This document shows positions 1-6,559 of a DNA stretch of 13,948 nt, piece after piece. The notes under the pieces are model-generated. The model saw only the letters and a program-made list of their open reading frames with translations, was not told the origin of the DNA and did not search any database. The DNA lies in contig JANWJY010000122.1 in NCBI GenBank assembly GCA_025451715.1, forward strand, positions 1 to 13,948, in the 5' to 3' direction. Source of the DNA: Fimbriimonadaceae bacterium. Its GTDB lineage: Bacteria; Armatimonadota; Fimbriimonadia; Fimbriimonadales; Fimbriimonadaceae. The position numbers and the translations under genes were made by a program. Each line of letters begins with the position of its first letter. Position 1 is the first letter of the stretch.

Positions 1-1254
1 CACCGTCCCGACATCGCGCACCGCGTTCTGTGCGAGATGCTGCAACAGTATGTCGATAGCGGTCTCTTGGAAGTTCGCCTTGGATGGCGACCGGTTTCTG
101 CGAAGACGAAGGGCGACAGCGTCGTTTCGGTCGAGTTTCGCGACGATCGGAAAAAGAAACACTCGTTGAGTGCGCGGTTTTTTCTCGACGCGACGGAGAC
201 GGGCGATCTACTGCCGCTTGCTGGCGTCGAGTACGTCGTCGGTGCGGAGTCGCGGAGCGATACGGGCGAGCCGCACGCTACTGAAGATGCAGAGCCCGAC
301 AACGTGCAGGGGCTGACGTGGTGCGCGATCGTCGGATACGACCCCGACGGCGACCACACGATCGCAAAGCCCGAGCAGTACGAGTTCTGGCGGCACTACC
401 ACCCTGAAGGGTGGCCGTGCGAGCTCATCAGTTACCGGATGCTGCACGTGCAGCGCGGCGACGTGATCGATTTTCCGCTGTTCGGCAACAACGGCTTTAA
501 CTTGTTCACTTACAGGCAGATCGTGGACGGCACGAAGCACACAGACGACCGCGAGGACGCGATGGTGATGAACTGGCCGATGAACGACTACTATGTCGGC
601 TCCGTGTTAGACGTGCCCGACTCGGTCGCCTCGGAGCACTTTGAGGCGGCGAAGCAGCTGACGCTCTCGATGCTGTACTGGCTGCAGACCGAGGCGCCGC
701 GCCACGACGAGGGGGTCGGCTATCCCGAGCTGCGGCTGCGGCCCGACCTCACCGGCACCCCGGACGGGCTGGCGAAGGCGCCGTACATCCGGGAGTCGAG
801 GCGGATACGTGCAGCTTTCACGGTGTGCGAGCAGCACGTATCGGCGGATAGCAACCCTGGGCTGACGGTTGCGCCTGGGTTCGTCGACTCGGTTGGGATC
901 GGGGCGTACCGCATCGACCTGCACCCCTCGACCAACGGGCGGGGGACGATCGACCTCTCGTCGCTGCCGTTCCAGATCCCGCTGGGGTGCCTGGTGCCGG
1001 TGCGAGTGCAGAACTTGGTTCCGGCTTGCAAGAACATAGGGGTGACGCACATCACGAACGGTTGTTACCGTCTGCACCCTGTCGAGTGGAACATCGGCGA
1101 GGCGGCGGCGGCTCTGGCCTCCGTGTGTCTGCGAAACAACGTGGCGCCACAGGCGGTTTATCGCGAGCAGTCGCTGACGTGGGACGTGCAAATCGCGCTC
1201 AGCAAGCTCGGCGTGATGATCACGTGGGGCGACGTCGAGACACGCGCGCTATGA
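1..1254 (+). CDS. FAD-dependent oxidoreductase, C-terminal part (5' end outside window)
   Basis: The reading frame is open to the first base of the window, so the first ATG at 37 is probably internal and the N-terminal Rossmann FAD-binding segment (GxGxxG) is missing. The visible 417 residues look like the FAD_oxidored family (PF12831 type). FLDATETGDLLPLAGVEY resembles the segment where a strand leads into a conserved Asp/Glu-Gly pair. RESRRIRAAFTV is the family's RESRR block. The C-terminal block with ITNGCYRLHPVEWNIGEAAA is typical of the last FAD-contacting helix. Members are often annotated as FAD-dependent oxidoreductases or xanthan-lyase-like proteins in carbohydrate-degrading bacteria. 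The substrate cannot be read from the sequence, and I see no membrane segment in the visible part. The gene is convergent with lpxC, and its TGA overlaps the lpxC end by 6 bp. Family assignment is fairly secure; function beyond a flavin-dependent redox reaction is not. Confidence 0.85.
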   Translation, partial: HRPDIAHRVLCEMLQQYVDSGLLEVRLGWRPVSAKTKGDSVVSVEFRDDRKKKHSLSARFFLDATETGDLLPLAGVEYVVGAESRSDTGEPHATEDAEPDNVQGLTWCAIVGYDPDGDHTIAKPEQYEFWRHYHPEGWPCELISYRMLHVQRGDVIDFPLFGNNGFNLFTYRQIVDGTKHTDDREDAMVMNWPMNDYYVGSVLDVPDSVASEHFEAAKQLTLSMLYWLQTEAPRHDEGVGYPELRLRPDLTGTPDGLAKAPYIRESRRIRAAFTVCEQHVSADSNPGLTVAPGFVDSVGIGAYRIDLHPSTNGRGTIDLSSLPFQIPLGCLVPVRVQNLVPACKNIGVTHITNGCYRLHPVEWNIGEAAAALASVCLRNNVAPQAVYREQSLTWDVQIALSKLGVMITWGDVETRAL

Positions 1255-2052
1255 GATCGTGACGTGCTCTTTAAGCTTCGTTGCGGCTGCGACGTTCGTG
1301 CGATGGCCGCTGCGCTGCGCGACGACGTTGAGCAGTTGTGGCGGAACTCCAGAAAGATAGAGGTCGCCGATGAGGTCGAGCGCCTTGTGCCGCGCGGGCT
1401 CGTCGTCGAACTTTGCTTTGTTCACGTAACCGCTGCTGCCGATGACGAACGCGGTCGTTTCATCGAGGCCCTTGCCGAGACCTGCCTTGCGGACCATCTC
1501 CATCTCCTCTTCGAACGCAAACGTGCGCGCGGGCGCGATTTCGTCTGCGTATTTGTTTAGTGAAAGGACTTCGAAGTGTTGCGAGTGCGGCCAGCGATCG
1601 CCGCACTCGAACTCGTATCGCCAGTGTCCGTTCCCCGAAGAGATCGCGATCTTCACGTCGCCGTCGACGTGGAACACGCGCGCGAAAGGACCATCGACTG
1701 TTGCTTCGCCCCGGGCGGGGAGTCCGACCGCGGAAACGCCCTGATAAAAAGCAAGCGAGCACCCGTCCATCGCTGGCAGTTCGTCGCCGTCCACCTCGAC
1801 CTCCGCGTCCGTCACGCCGAGCCCGGCGAACGCGCTCATGAGGTGCTCCACGGTCGAGACCTCGCCCAGGCGGGTGCAGCGGGAGGTGTCGGTGACGTTC
1901 TCGGGCGACGCAGCCCAGCGGGTGGCCCCGCGGCGGAAGGCGATCCCCTCTGCGCCTGGATGGACGAGGACCGTGATTGGCTCCCCGGAGTGGAGGCCGC
2001 GCCCCTCGAACCGGACCGAGTCCGTGGGGGTTCGGCGTACAAACCTATTCAT
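1249..2052 (-). CDS. lpxC: UDP-3-O-acyl-N-acetylglucosamine deacetylase LpxC
   Basis: LpxC is the zinc-dependent deacetylase that performs the committed step of lipid A synthesis in the cytosol. The 267-residue product carries the family signatures. STVEHLMSA contains the catalytic Glu69 and zinc ligand His70. DELPAMDGCS is at about 90-99 and ARTFAF at 175-180. RHKALDLIGDL supplies zinc ligands His222 and Asp226, and SGH supplies the general acid/electrostatic His250. All catalytic residues are present, so the enzyme should be active. It is short compared with about 305 residues in E. coli: the chain stops soon after the last helix, so the C-terminal tail is trimmed. The ATG overlaps the end of lpxD by 8 bp and has no Shine-Dalgarno sequence, so translation is probably coupled to lpxD. 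It is the last gene of the minus-strand cluster; no fabZ fusion is present and no fabZ or lpxA follows. Confidence 0.96.
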   Translation of the reverse strand: MNRFVRRTPTDSVRFEGRGLHSGEPITVLVHPGAEGIAFRRGATRWAASPENVTDTSRCTRLGEVSTVEHLMSAFAGLGVTDAEVEVDGDELPAMDGCSLAFYQGVSAVGLPARGEATVDGPFARVFHVDGDVKIAISSGNGHWRYEFECGDRWPHSQHFEVLSLNKYADEIAPARTFAFEEEMEMVRKAGLGKGLDETTAFVIGSSGYVNKAKFDDEPARHKALDLIGDLYLSGVPPQLLNVVAQRSGHRTNVAAATKLKEHVTIS

Positions 2053-3085
2053 TTCGGCGCAAGGCTTCGACCTCGTCCTCCAGCTGCTTGAGCCGCTTGA
2101 ACAGTTCGGGCAGCCGCGTCTGGAGGGCCATGACCCGCATGGCCGAGACGATCGGCAGCGGAGGAAGCCCGAGGTACTCGCCCGGCTCGTCGAGGTCCTG
2201 GAAGACCCCGCTCCGCCCTCCGATCACGACCCCGTCTCCGATGGAAACGTGGTCGGCTACGGCAGAGTCGCCACCGATCGAAACCCTGTCTCCGATCGAG
2301 GTGCTGCCGCCGACCCCGACCTGCGCGGCGAGCACGGTGTCCTCACCGACGGTGACGTTGTGCGCGATCTGAACGAGGTTGTCGAGCTTCGTCCCGCGGC
2401 CGATCATCGTCTCGCCGCACGTCGCGCGGTCGACGCACGTGTTCGCACCGAACTCGACGTCGTCTCCGATGATCACGCCTCCGATCTGCGGCACCTTGAA
2501 CTGTTTCTTGCCGTCCCACACGAAACCGAAACCGTCCGCGCCGAGCACTGCACCGGAGTGCACGACGCAGCGCGCACCCATGACGACATCTTGGTAGAGC
2601 ACGGCGTGCGGGAACACGATGCAGCCCTCGCCGAGCGTGCAAGCTTCGCCGACGTACGCAAAGGGATAGATGCGACTGCCGGCTCCGATGGACGCGCCGC
2701 TCTCGACGACCGCGTACGCACCGATTGCCGCAGAGCTGTCGACGTTTGCACCGGGCGACACGATCGCTGTCGGGTGCACGCCGGAAGCGAGCGGCAGTGG
2801 GCGCGCGAAACGCGACAACAGATAGCCGAACGCAGCGCGGGGGGAGTCGACGTAGATCGCGGGCCTATCGACCGTGCCGTGCCCCTTCTGAACGATCACT
2901 GCGCCGACGTTCGACGACAGGCACTTTGCAAGGTACTTCTCGCTCTCGGCGAAAGTCACGCCGGACGGATCGTCGTAACCGGCCGGGACCACTCGGGTGA
3001 TGCGCAGGTCTGCGGGGCCCTTAAGCTCTCCCCCGACCATGGCAGCGATCTCGCCTAGCGTCCATCCGTGTACTTGCGTCTCCAT
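2045..3085 (-). CDS. lpxD: UDP-3-O-(3-hydroxyacyl)glucosamine N-acyltransferase LpxD
   Basis: LpxD adds the N-linked hydroxyacyl chain from acyl-ACP to the UDP-glucosamine product of LpxC, the third step of lipid A synthesis. The 346-residue protein has the expected order. An N-terminal LpxD domain (about 8-95) is followed by a left-handed parallel beta-helix of hexapeptide repeats (about 103-295) and a C-terminal helix with charged coiled-coil character (about 315-344). The diagnostic LGADGFGF block is at 181-188. The catalytic His lies in VQIAHNV (His242, matching E. coli His239). Length is normal for the family. The start is supported by an AGGAG 8 nt upstream. It lies inside the end of the preceding lipoprotein gene (31-bp overlap), and the lpxD stop overlaps the lpxC start. 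Adjacency to lpxC, skp and bamA fits outer-membrane biogenesis. Hydroxyacyl chain length cannot be judged here. Confidence 0.96.
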   Translation of the reverse strand: METQVHGWTLGEIAAMVGGELKGPADLRITRVVPAGYDDPSGVTFAESEKYLAKCLSSNVGAVIVQKGHGTVDRPAIYVDSPRAAFGYLLSRFARPLPLASGVHPTAIVSPGANVDSSAAIGAYAVVESGASIGAGSRIYPFAYVGEACTLGEGCIVFPHAVLYQDVVMGARCVVHSGAVLGADGFGFVWDGKKQFKVPQIGGVIIGDDVEFGANTCVDRATCGETMIGRGTKLDNLVQIAHNVTVGEDTVLAAQVGVGGSTSIGDRVSIGGDSAVADHVSIGDGVVIGGRSGVFQDLDEPGEYLGLPPLPIVSAMRVMALQTRLPELFKRLKQLEDEVEALRRNE

Positions 3086-4077
3086 ACGAGAAACTCCTGT
3101 GTCGCATCGCGTCCTAGCGATGCGTCGCGCGTTCTGCGGTACCGATAGGTCTTCAAAAAGACCCCGAGCTGCGCCTCCAGGTCGGTCTTGGTCTCTCGCA
3201 TCGCTACAGAGCCCGGCTGCGACCTCACCGACACCGGGCCGGAGTTTACTGAAGACGACGCACCCGGAACCGCCGGAAGCTGAGCCCCTGGGTCGAGCGC
3301 GGTCGGTTCCAGCGTGGCGAGGGCGTCCCGAGTGATCTTGTCCGCCTCCGCCTGGGCCCGACTCAGAGCGTCGTTGCGCCTAGCTTCCGCGCGCTGCCCG
3401 ATCGCCACGAGCCGCGCCTCTCGGGCAGCCTCGATGACAGCCATCCTGCGTGCGGCCTCGGCCCTGAATGCATCATCAAGGGCAATGATCTGCTCTCGGA
3501 TCGCGCGCGCCGCCAGGAAGCGCTTGTGGGCCTTCTCGTTGCTCTCCAGTGGCACTTTCAACGAGCGGGGGTCGGGGTCGGGGAAACCGACGATCTGGGC
3601 GAGCTCAAAGCGAAGGGGCTCGACCTTCTTGGCGTGCTCAAGGAACACCGCGTGCAGCGCGTCGACCTCCTTCGTGAGGAACGCTGTGTACTCCTCGTCG
3701 GCGGCGTCCGTCTCCGCCTTTGCGGTAAGGGCGACCTCGTTAAGGTACGCACTGCGCAGTCGCTTGAGCACGGCCTGAGCGGCGTCGCGCTGGGTTTGGC
3801 GGTAGACGTTGAGCGCCTCGATCGCGCGCTCCTCTGCAGAACCAAAGAACACGTCCGTACTACCGAGCGGTGCAATGCTCTGCTCGAGCGCGTACGCTTC
3901 GACGTTGAACCCTACGGCCGGGCCGGTCGTGGTCGACGAGCGCAGTTCAGCCGCGTCGAGGTCGACGTAGACGAGATCGGGGTCTGGGGCGCAGCCCCAA
4001 ACCCCGACCAAGACGAGCAGGAGGCCCTTACTTGTTCGCTTCCTTAACTGAGTCTGCCGTAATGTCGTTCGCTGCAT
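3055..4077 (-). CDS. Putative lipoprotein with charged helical body, possibly Skp/OmpH-related
   Basis: I do not recognise a named family with confidence. The 340-residue product begins with a basic n-region (about 1-17), a short hydrophobic stretch LLLVLVGVWG (19-28) and Cys29. This looks like a lipoprotein signal, although Trp at -2 of the lipobox is unusual. Just after the Cys, DLVYVDLDAAEL resembles the strand that opens OmpH/Skp proteins (KFGVVDLRKVI in the neighbour). Residues about 80-160 and 180-255 are rich in Ala, Glu, Arg and Lys and look like long helices or coiled coil. A Pro/Ser/Gly-rich linker (about 257-290) follows, then a basic C-terminus. Its start overlaps skp by 50 bp and its end overlaps lpxD by 31 bp, so it is tied to the cluster. 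I see no good Shine-Dalgarno, so translation is probably coupled to skp. A lipid-anchored periplasmic chaperone or spacer is an inference. The gene itself is well supported by length and context. Confidence 0.8.
   Translation of the reverse strand: MQRTTLRQTQLRKRTSKGLLLVLVGVWGCAPDPDLVYVDLDAAELRSSTTTGPAVGFNVEAYALEQSIAPLGSTDVFFGSAEERAIEALNVYRQTQRDAAQAVLKRLRSAYLNEVALTAKAETDAADEEYTAFLTKEVDALHAVFLEHAKKVEPLRFELAQIVGFPDPDPRSLKVPLESNEKAHKRFLAARAIREQIIALDDAFRAEAARRMAVIEAAREARLVAIGQRAEARRNDALSRAQAEADKITRDALATLEPTALDPGAQLPAVPGASSSVNSGPVSVRSQPGSVAMRETKTDLEAQLGVFLKTYRYRRTRDASLGRDATQEFLVWRRKYTDGR
3094..3098 (-). promoter_or_regulatory. Shine-Dalgarno AGGAG for lpxD
   Basis: The transcript reads AGGAG followed by 8 nt and then the lpxD ATG at 3085. 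The motif is inside the coding end of the upstream lipoprotein gene. It decides the lpxD start and confirms a 31-bp overlap between the two genes. Confidence 0.75.
3977..4007 (-). repeat. Perfect-stem hairpin 20 nt after the skp stop, within the lipoprotein lipobox region
   Basis: On the minus-strand transcript, TCGGGGTTTGGGGC pairs with GCCCCAGACCCCGA around a 3-nt loop. All 14 positions pair, counting one G-U wobble. On the plus strand the wobble would be a C/A mismatch, so the structure fits the sense mRNA better. It encodes residues from about Val24 to Asp34 of the lipoprotein, including the lipid-modified Cys29. No U-tract follows, so it is not a standard intrinsic terminator. It could damp expression of the downstream genes, stabilise the upstream tamB-bamA-skp message, or be a dispersed palindromic (REP-like) element captured in frame. 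Confidence 0.7.
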
Positions 4078-4669
4078 AGACCACAGCCGATGAGGAGAAG
4101 ACGATCGTAAAGCCCTTTGACTTTGCGACTGTCGCAGCAGCCAGTGTCGCCTTGTCGACCGCGCCGTTCTGTTCGGTCGCCTTCAATAGGTCGAAGTCGT
4201 TCTCAAAGTCCGCCTGGTATTGCGCAAGGATCTCCGCAGAGTTCTGGAAAGTGCGGCTCAGCGACATGAGCTGTTGTCGCTCCGGCTCCGTCGGGTTCGG
4301 AAGCCCGTTGAGCCGCTCATACTCTTTGCCCGCGTTGTCAACGGCGGTCCTGATGCCGGCAAGCTCAGTCTGCTCCGCGTCGGTCTTGACTTCCTTGAGC
4401 TCGAGCAAGCGCAGCCTGGTGGCCTGCTCGTCCGTGATGACGCGGTGGTCGCGAATGAAGGTCAGCACGGCCACGCGCGCCTTGCGCGCGGTCTCGACGC
4501 GGTTGGTCGTCTCCGTATTGATCTTGCTGTCCATGATCACCTTTCGAAGGTCGACCACGCCAAACTTCTCTTTGCCGTCTTGGAAGCCGCTGCCCAGCAT
4601 GATTCCTGCCAAAACAGCTGCGAAGAGCCACCCGGCGAGACCCGTCTTGTTGCCTGTCTGTGTGTTCAT
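4028..4669 (-). CDS. skp: Periplasmic chaperone, OmpH/Skp family
   Basis: Skp-type chaperones bind unfolded outer-membrane proteins in the periplasm and hand them to BamA. The 213-residue product starts with a short polar n-region and a hydrophobic segment (about 11-27) acting as signal peptide or anchor. The OmpH opening FGVVDLRKVIMDS (36-48) follows, then a long charged helical region (about 50-165). The family's closing strands are VAKSKGFTIVFSSSAVVYAANDIT (about 181-204), with DIT near the end. It is longer than E. coli Skp (161 residues) because the helical arm is extended. The frame stays open upstream to 4864, but the ATG at 4669 is preferred: it starts the signal sequence, sits 8 nt after AGGA and follows the bamA stop by 10 bp. 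The 3' end overlaps the lipoprotein gene by 50 bp. Confidence 0.88.
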   Translation of the reverse strand: MNTQTGNKTGLAGWLFAAVLAGIMLGSGFQDGKEKFGVVDLRKVIMDSKINTETTNRVETARKARVAVLTFIRDHRVITDEQATRLRLLELKEVKTDAEQTELAGIRTAVDNAGKEYERLNGLPNPTEPERQQLMSLSRTFQNSAEILAQYQADFENDFDLLKATEQNGAVDKATLAAATVAKSKGFTIVFSSSAVVYAANDITADSVKEANK

Positions 4670-4677
4670 TGTTCCGT

Positions 4678-4681
4678 TCCT
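4678..4681 (-). promoter_or_regulatory. Shine-Dalgarno AGGA for skp, overlapping the bamA stop
   Basis: AGGA lies 8 nt before the skp ATG at 4669 and shares bases with the bamA TAG. A ribosome terminating on bamA would be placed directly at the skp start, consistent with coupled translation. Confidence 0.55.
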
Positions 4682-6467
4682 AGAAGCTACTACCGAAAGC
4701 GAAGTGCGTTCTGCTTCCTCCTTGGTCGTTGAATGCGAAATCGATGCGGATCGGCCCGACTGGGGTCTTGAACGAGACTCCGAGCCCATAGCCCAGGTGG
4801 AAGCTCGGAGAGCTGCTTTGACCGAAGGAGGAGATTCCAGGATACCCACCCCAGGCTCCGCCATAGTCCGAGAAGGCTATGACGCTGAACTTGTCGTTGA
4901 TCGGGTGTCGGTACTCGAGGGTCCCGACAAGCGATTGTTTGCCCCAGTACCGTTGGCTCTCGTATCCGCGCAACGAACCGAGCCCGCCGACGAACATCTG
5001 CTCGAAGAACGGTACGTCGCCTGAGATGATCCCGTACGTCGCCTTCGCTGCGAGCACGGGACGGGCCTTTGTGATCGGCGTGTCCACTGGCACTGCTTTC
5101 GACCAGTACCTGCGATAGTCGAGCGTCGTGCGCAGATAGTAGTTTGGGCCGAGGATGTTGTCGAACGTCGTGACCGTGCCGCCGATCCGGGAGATGTTGC
5201 TGTAGCTCGGCTCGATCATGATGCTGGCGCTCTCGCCCTGGAACGGTTCTGTAGTCGGGTGCCGAGTGTCGCGGTCGAAGCCGAACTGGAGCGCAAGGAT
5301 GTCGCCGTCCTGTTGGATGAAGCTGTCTGGGTCGGTCGTGTCGAAGTCGATCGACCTAATGTTCTCATAACGGAACCCCACGCGTGCGCGGTTCTCCCTT
5401 GCGATCGGTCTGGAGAACATGAGCGATCCGCCAGTTCTCCTCTCGTCGAACCGCGAGCCCTCCGTCGGCCCCTCGAACCCGCCAAGTCCGTTACCCGCGA
5501 AGTTGTAAACGACCCGCGAGTACGCCCTCACGCTCAGCGATGTGTTCTTTGCGTCATAGAACCTGTTGCTCCACGCGATCTCTGCGCTCGCGCCGTTACC
5601 GACCGTCGCCTGTGACAGGTTGACGCCGATCGCCTGACCCGAGCCACGGAAGTTTGAGTCGCTGTAGCTGACGAAACCGACGAGGCGGCTCTGTGGGTCG
5701 AGTGCGACGCCACCGTTGATCTGACCGGTGCGCGCCTCGACGAACTCGATCTCGATGTCATAGACCGCAGGCTGCGCCGTGTCGACGCGCCGAGGACGCA
5801 GGTCCTCGAACCAGCCCGTCGAGAGAATCTCCTCAAGATCCTTCCGGATGAGGTCTTCGTTGTAAGCGTCGCCCGGTTTGACCTTCATCATCCTGCGGAT
5901 GATCGCCGGGTCCGTGCGCTTGAGCCCGATCAGTCGGATCTCGTTGACGCGCGGCTCGAGGATCGAGATAAGGAGCGTCCCGCGCGACTCCGGGTCCGGC
6001 TGCAGTCGGTCGATACCGACCAAGTAGCCCCTGTCGGCGTAGAGGTTCTCGATCGCCTCCTGAATGCGGACCTGGAAGCGGTTGTTGTAAATCTTTCCGA
6101 GCTCTTGTATCTGCACGACCGCCGCGGTCAGGTCCGCTGTCGAGACGACAGTGTTGCCGCGGAACGATATCTCGCGTATGATCGGGTTCTCTGCGACCTC
6201 GACGATGAGCTCGACTTCGGTCTCGGTCAAGGTCCGCGCGAGGATCTGCACGCTGCTGAAGTAACCGAGGTCCATGACGCGCGACTCGTCGGCACGGAGC
6301 TGCGTGGTCTGCACCACGCTGCCCTCCTTGGTCTGCATCGCCGCCTTGATCGCGACTTCGCTTATGTTGGTCGCGCCGCGCACGGTGATGGTGCGCACGA
6401 CGGACTGTTGGGCCAACGCGACCGAAATGGTCAGCAGGGACAGGGATACGACGGTGAATCCTTTCAC
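4680..6467 (-). CDS. bamA: Outer membrane protein assembly factor BamA (short, about three POTRA domains)
   Basis: BamA (Omp85 family) is the outer-membrane barrel that inserts other beta-barrel proteins. The 595-residue product has a signal peptide ending ALA (17-19). It then has about three POTRA domains: roughly 22-94, 95-172 (opening NPIIREISFRGN) and 173-246 (opening PRVNEIRLIG). A C-terminal barrel runs from about 247 to 595. The barrel carries the Omp85 lid motif as SLRGY (498-502), followed by GTLEYRHPI, and the chain ends in Phe, typical of BamA substrates and of BamA itself. Proteobacterial BamA is about 800 residues with five POTRA domains, so this is a compact form. A TamA-type role for a three-POTRA protein beside tamB is an alternative, but the skp-lpxD-lpxC context favours BamA. 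The GTG start lies 10 nt after GAGGAG. Confidence in the Omp85 family is very high; BamA versus TamA is less certain. Confidence 0.9.
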   Translation of the reverse strand: MKGFTVVSLSLLTISVALAQQSVVRTITVRGATNISEVAIKAAMQTKEGSVVQTTQLRADESRVMDLGYFSSVQILARTLTETEVELIVEVAENPIIREISFRGNTVVSTADLTAAVVQIQELGKIYNNRFQVRIQEAIENLYADRGYLVGIDRLQPDPESRGTLLISILEPRVNEIRLIGLKRTDPAIIRRMMKVKPGDAYNEDLIRKDLEEILSTGWFEDLRPRRVDTAQPAVYDIEIEFVEARTGQINGGVALDPQSRLVGFVSYSDSNFRGSGQAIGVNLSQATVGNGASAEIAWSNRFYDAKNTSLSVRAYSRVVYNFAGNGLGGFEGPTEGSRFDERRTGGSLMFSRPIARENRARVGFRYENIRSIDFDTTDPDSFIQQDGDILALQFGFDRDTRHPTTEPFQGESASIMIEPSYSNISRIGGTVTTFDNILGPNYYLRTTLDYRRYWSKAVPVDTPITKARPVLAAKATYGIISGDVPFFEQMFVGGLGSLRGYESQRYWGKQSLVGTLEYRHPINDKFSVIAFSDYGGAWGGYPGISSFGQSSSPSFHLGYGLGVSFKTPVGPIRIDFAFNDQGGSRTHFAFGSSF

Positions 6468-6477
6468 GCTAAAGCTA

Positions 6478-6483
6478 CTCCTC
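6478..6483 (-). promoter_or_regulatory. Shine-Dalgarno GAGGAG for bamA
   Basis: A strong GAGGAG lies 10 nt upstream of the bamA GTG start at 6467, inside the 81-bp tamB-bamA gap. It supports the GTG as the true start. Confidence 0.65.
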
Positions 6484-6502
6484 AGCCACTCCCGGCAATT
6501 AA

Positions 6503-6559
6503 GACGGTTCGGCCAATATACCGTTTTGCCGCCATTGGTTGGTTCCCGTTAGAACCGTC
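6503..6559 (-). repeat. Nested inverted repeats spanning the tamB stop codon and the tamB-bamA gap
   Basis: GACGGTTC at 6503-6510 is the exact reverse complement of GAACCGTC at 6552-6559, which includes the last codons of tamB. Inside it, CCAAT at 6513-6517 pairs with ATTGG at 6534-6538. The loops are long and there is no T-run, so this is at best a weak attenuator or processing site. It may be chance. Confidence 0.25.

Noticed and set aside
1212..1224. Near-palindrome CGTGATGATCACG near the oxidoreductase end
   Set aside because: A single-base loop and no T-run make it unlikely as a terminator, and short palindromes of this size occur by chance.
1709..1720. CCCCGGGCGGGG inside lpxC
   Set aside because: Arms of 5 bp with a 2-nt loop in a conserved coding region; easily explained by GC-rich codons.
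1838..3058. A 406-codon plus-strand open frame opposite lpxC and lpxD
   Set aside because: It is antisense to two unmistakable conserved enzymes. Its product is low-complexity Arg/Asp/Val-rich with no family features. Such frames are expected opposite GC-rich genes.
4670..4864. N-terminal extension of skp to an ATG at 4864
   Set aside because: The extra 65 residues overlap bamA, are not signal-like and would bury the signal peptide. The ATG at 4669 has a Shine-Dalgarno and leads directly into the signal sequence.
4152..5024. A 290-codon plus-strand open frame across skp and bamA
   Set aside because: Ser- and Arg-rich shadow translation of the reverse strand, with no recognisable domain and spanning two genuine minus-strand genes.
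6515..6520. TATATT as a bamA promoter -10 on the minus strand
   Set aside because: It matches five of six bases, but no -35 is found at 17 bp and bamA has a good Shine-Dalgarno, as expected for an internal operon gene. Noted only as part of the inverted-repeat region.
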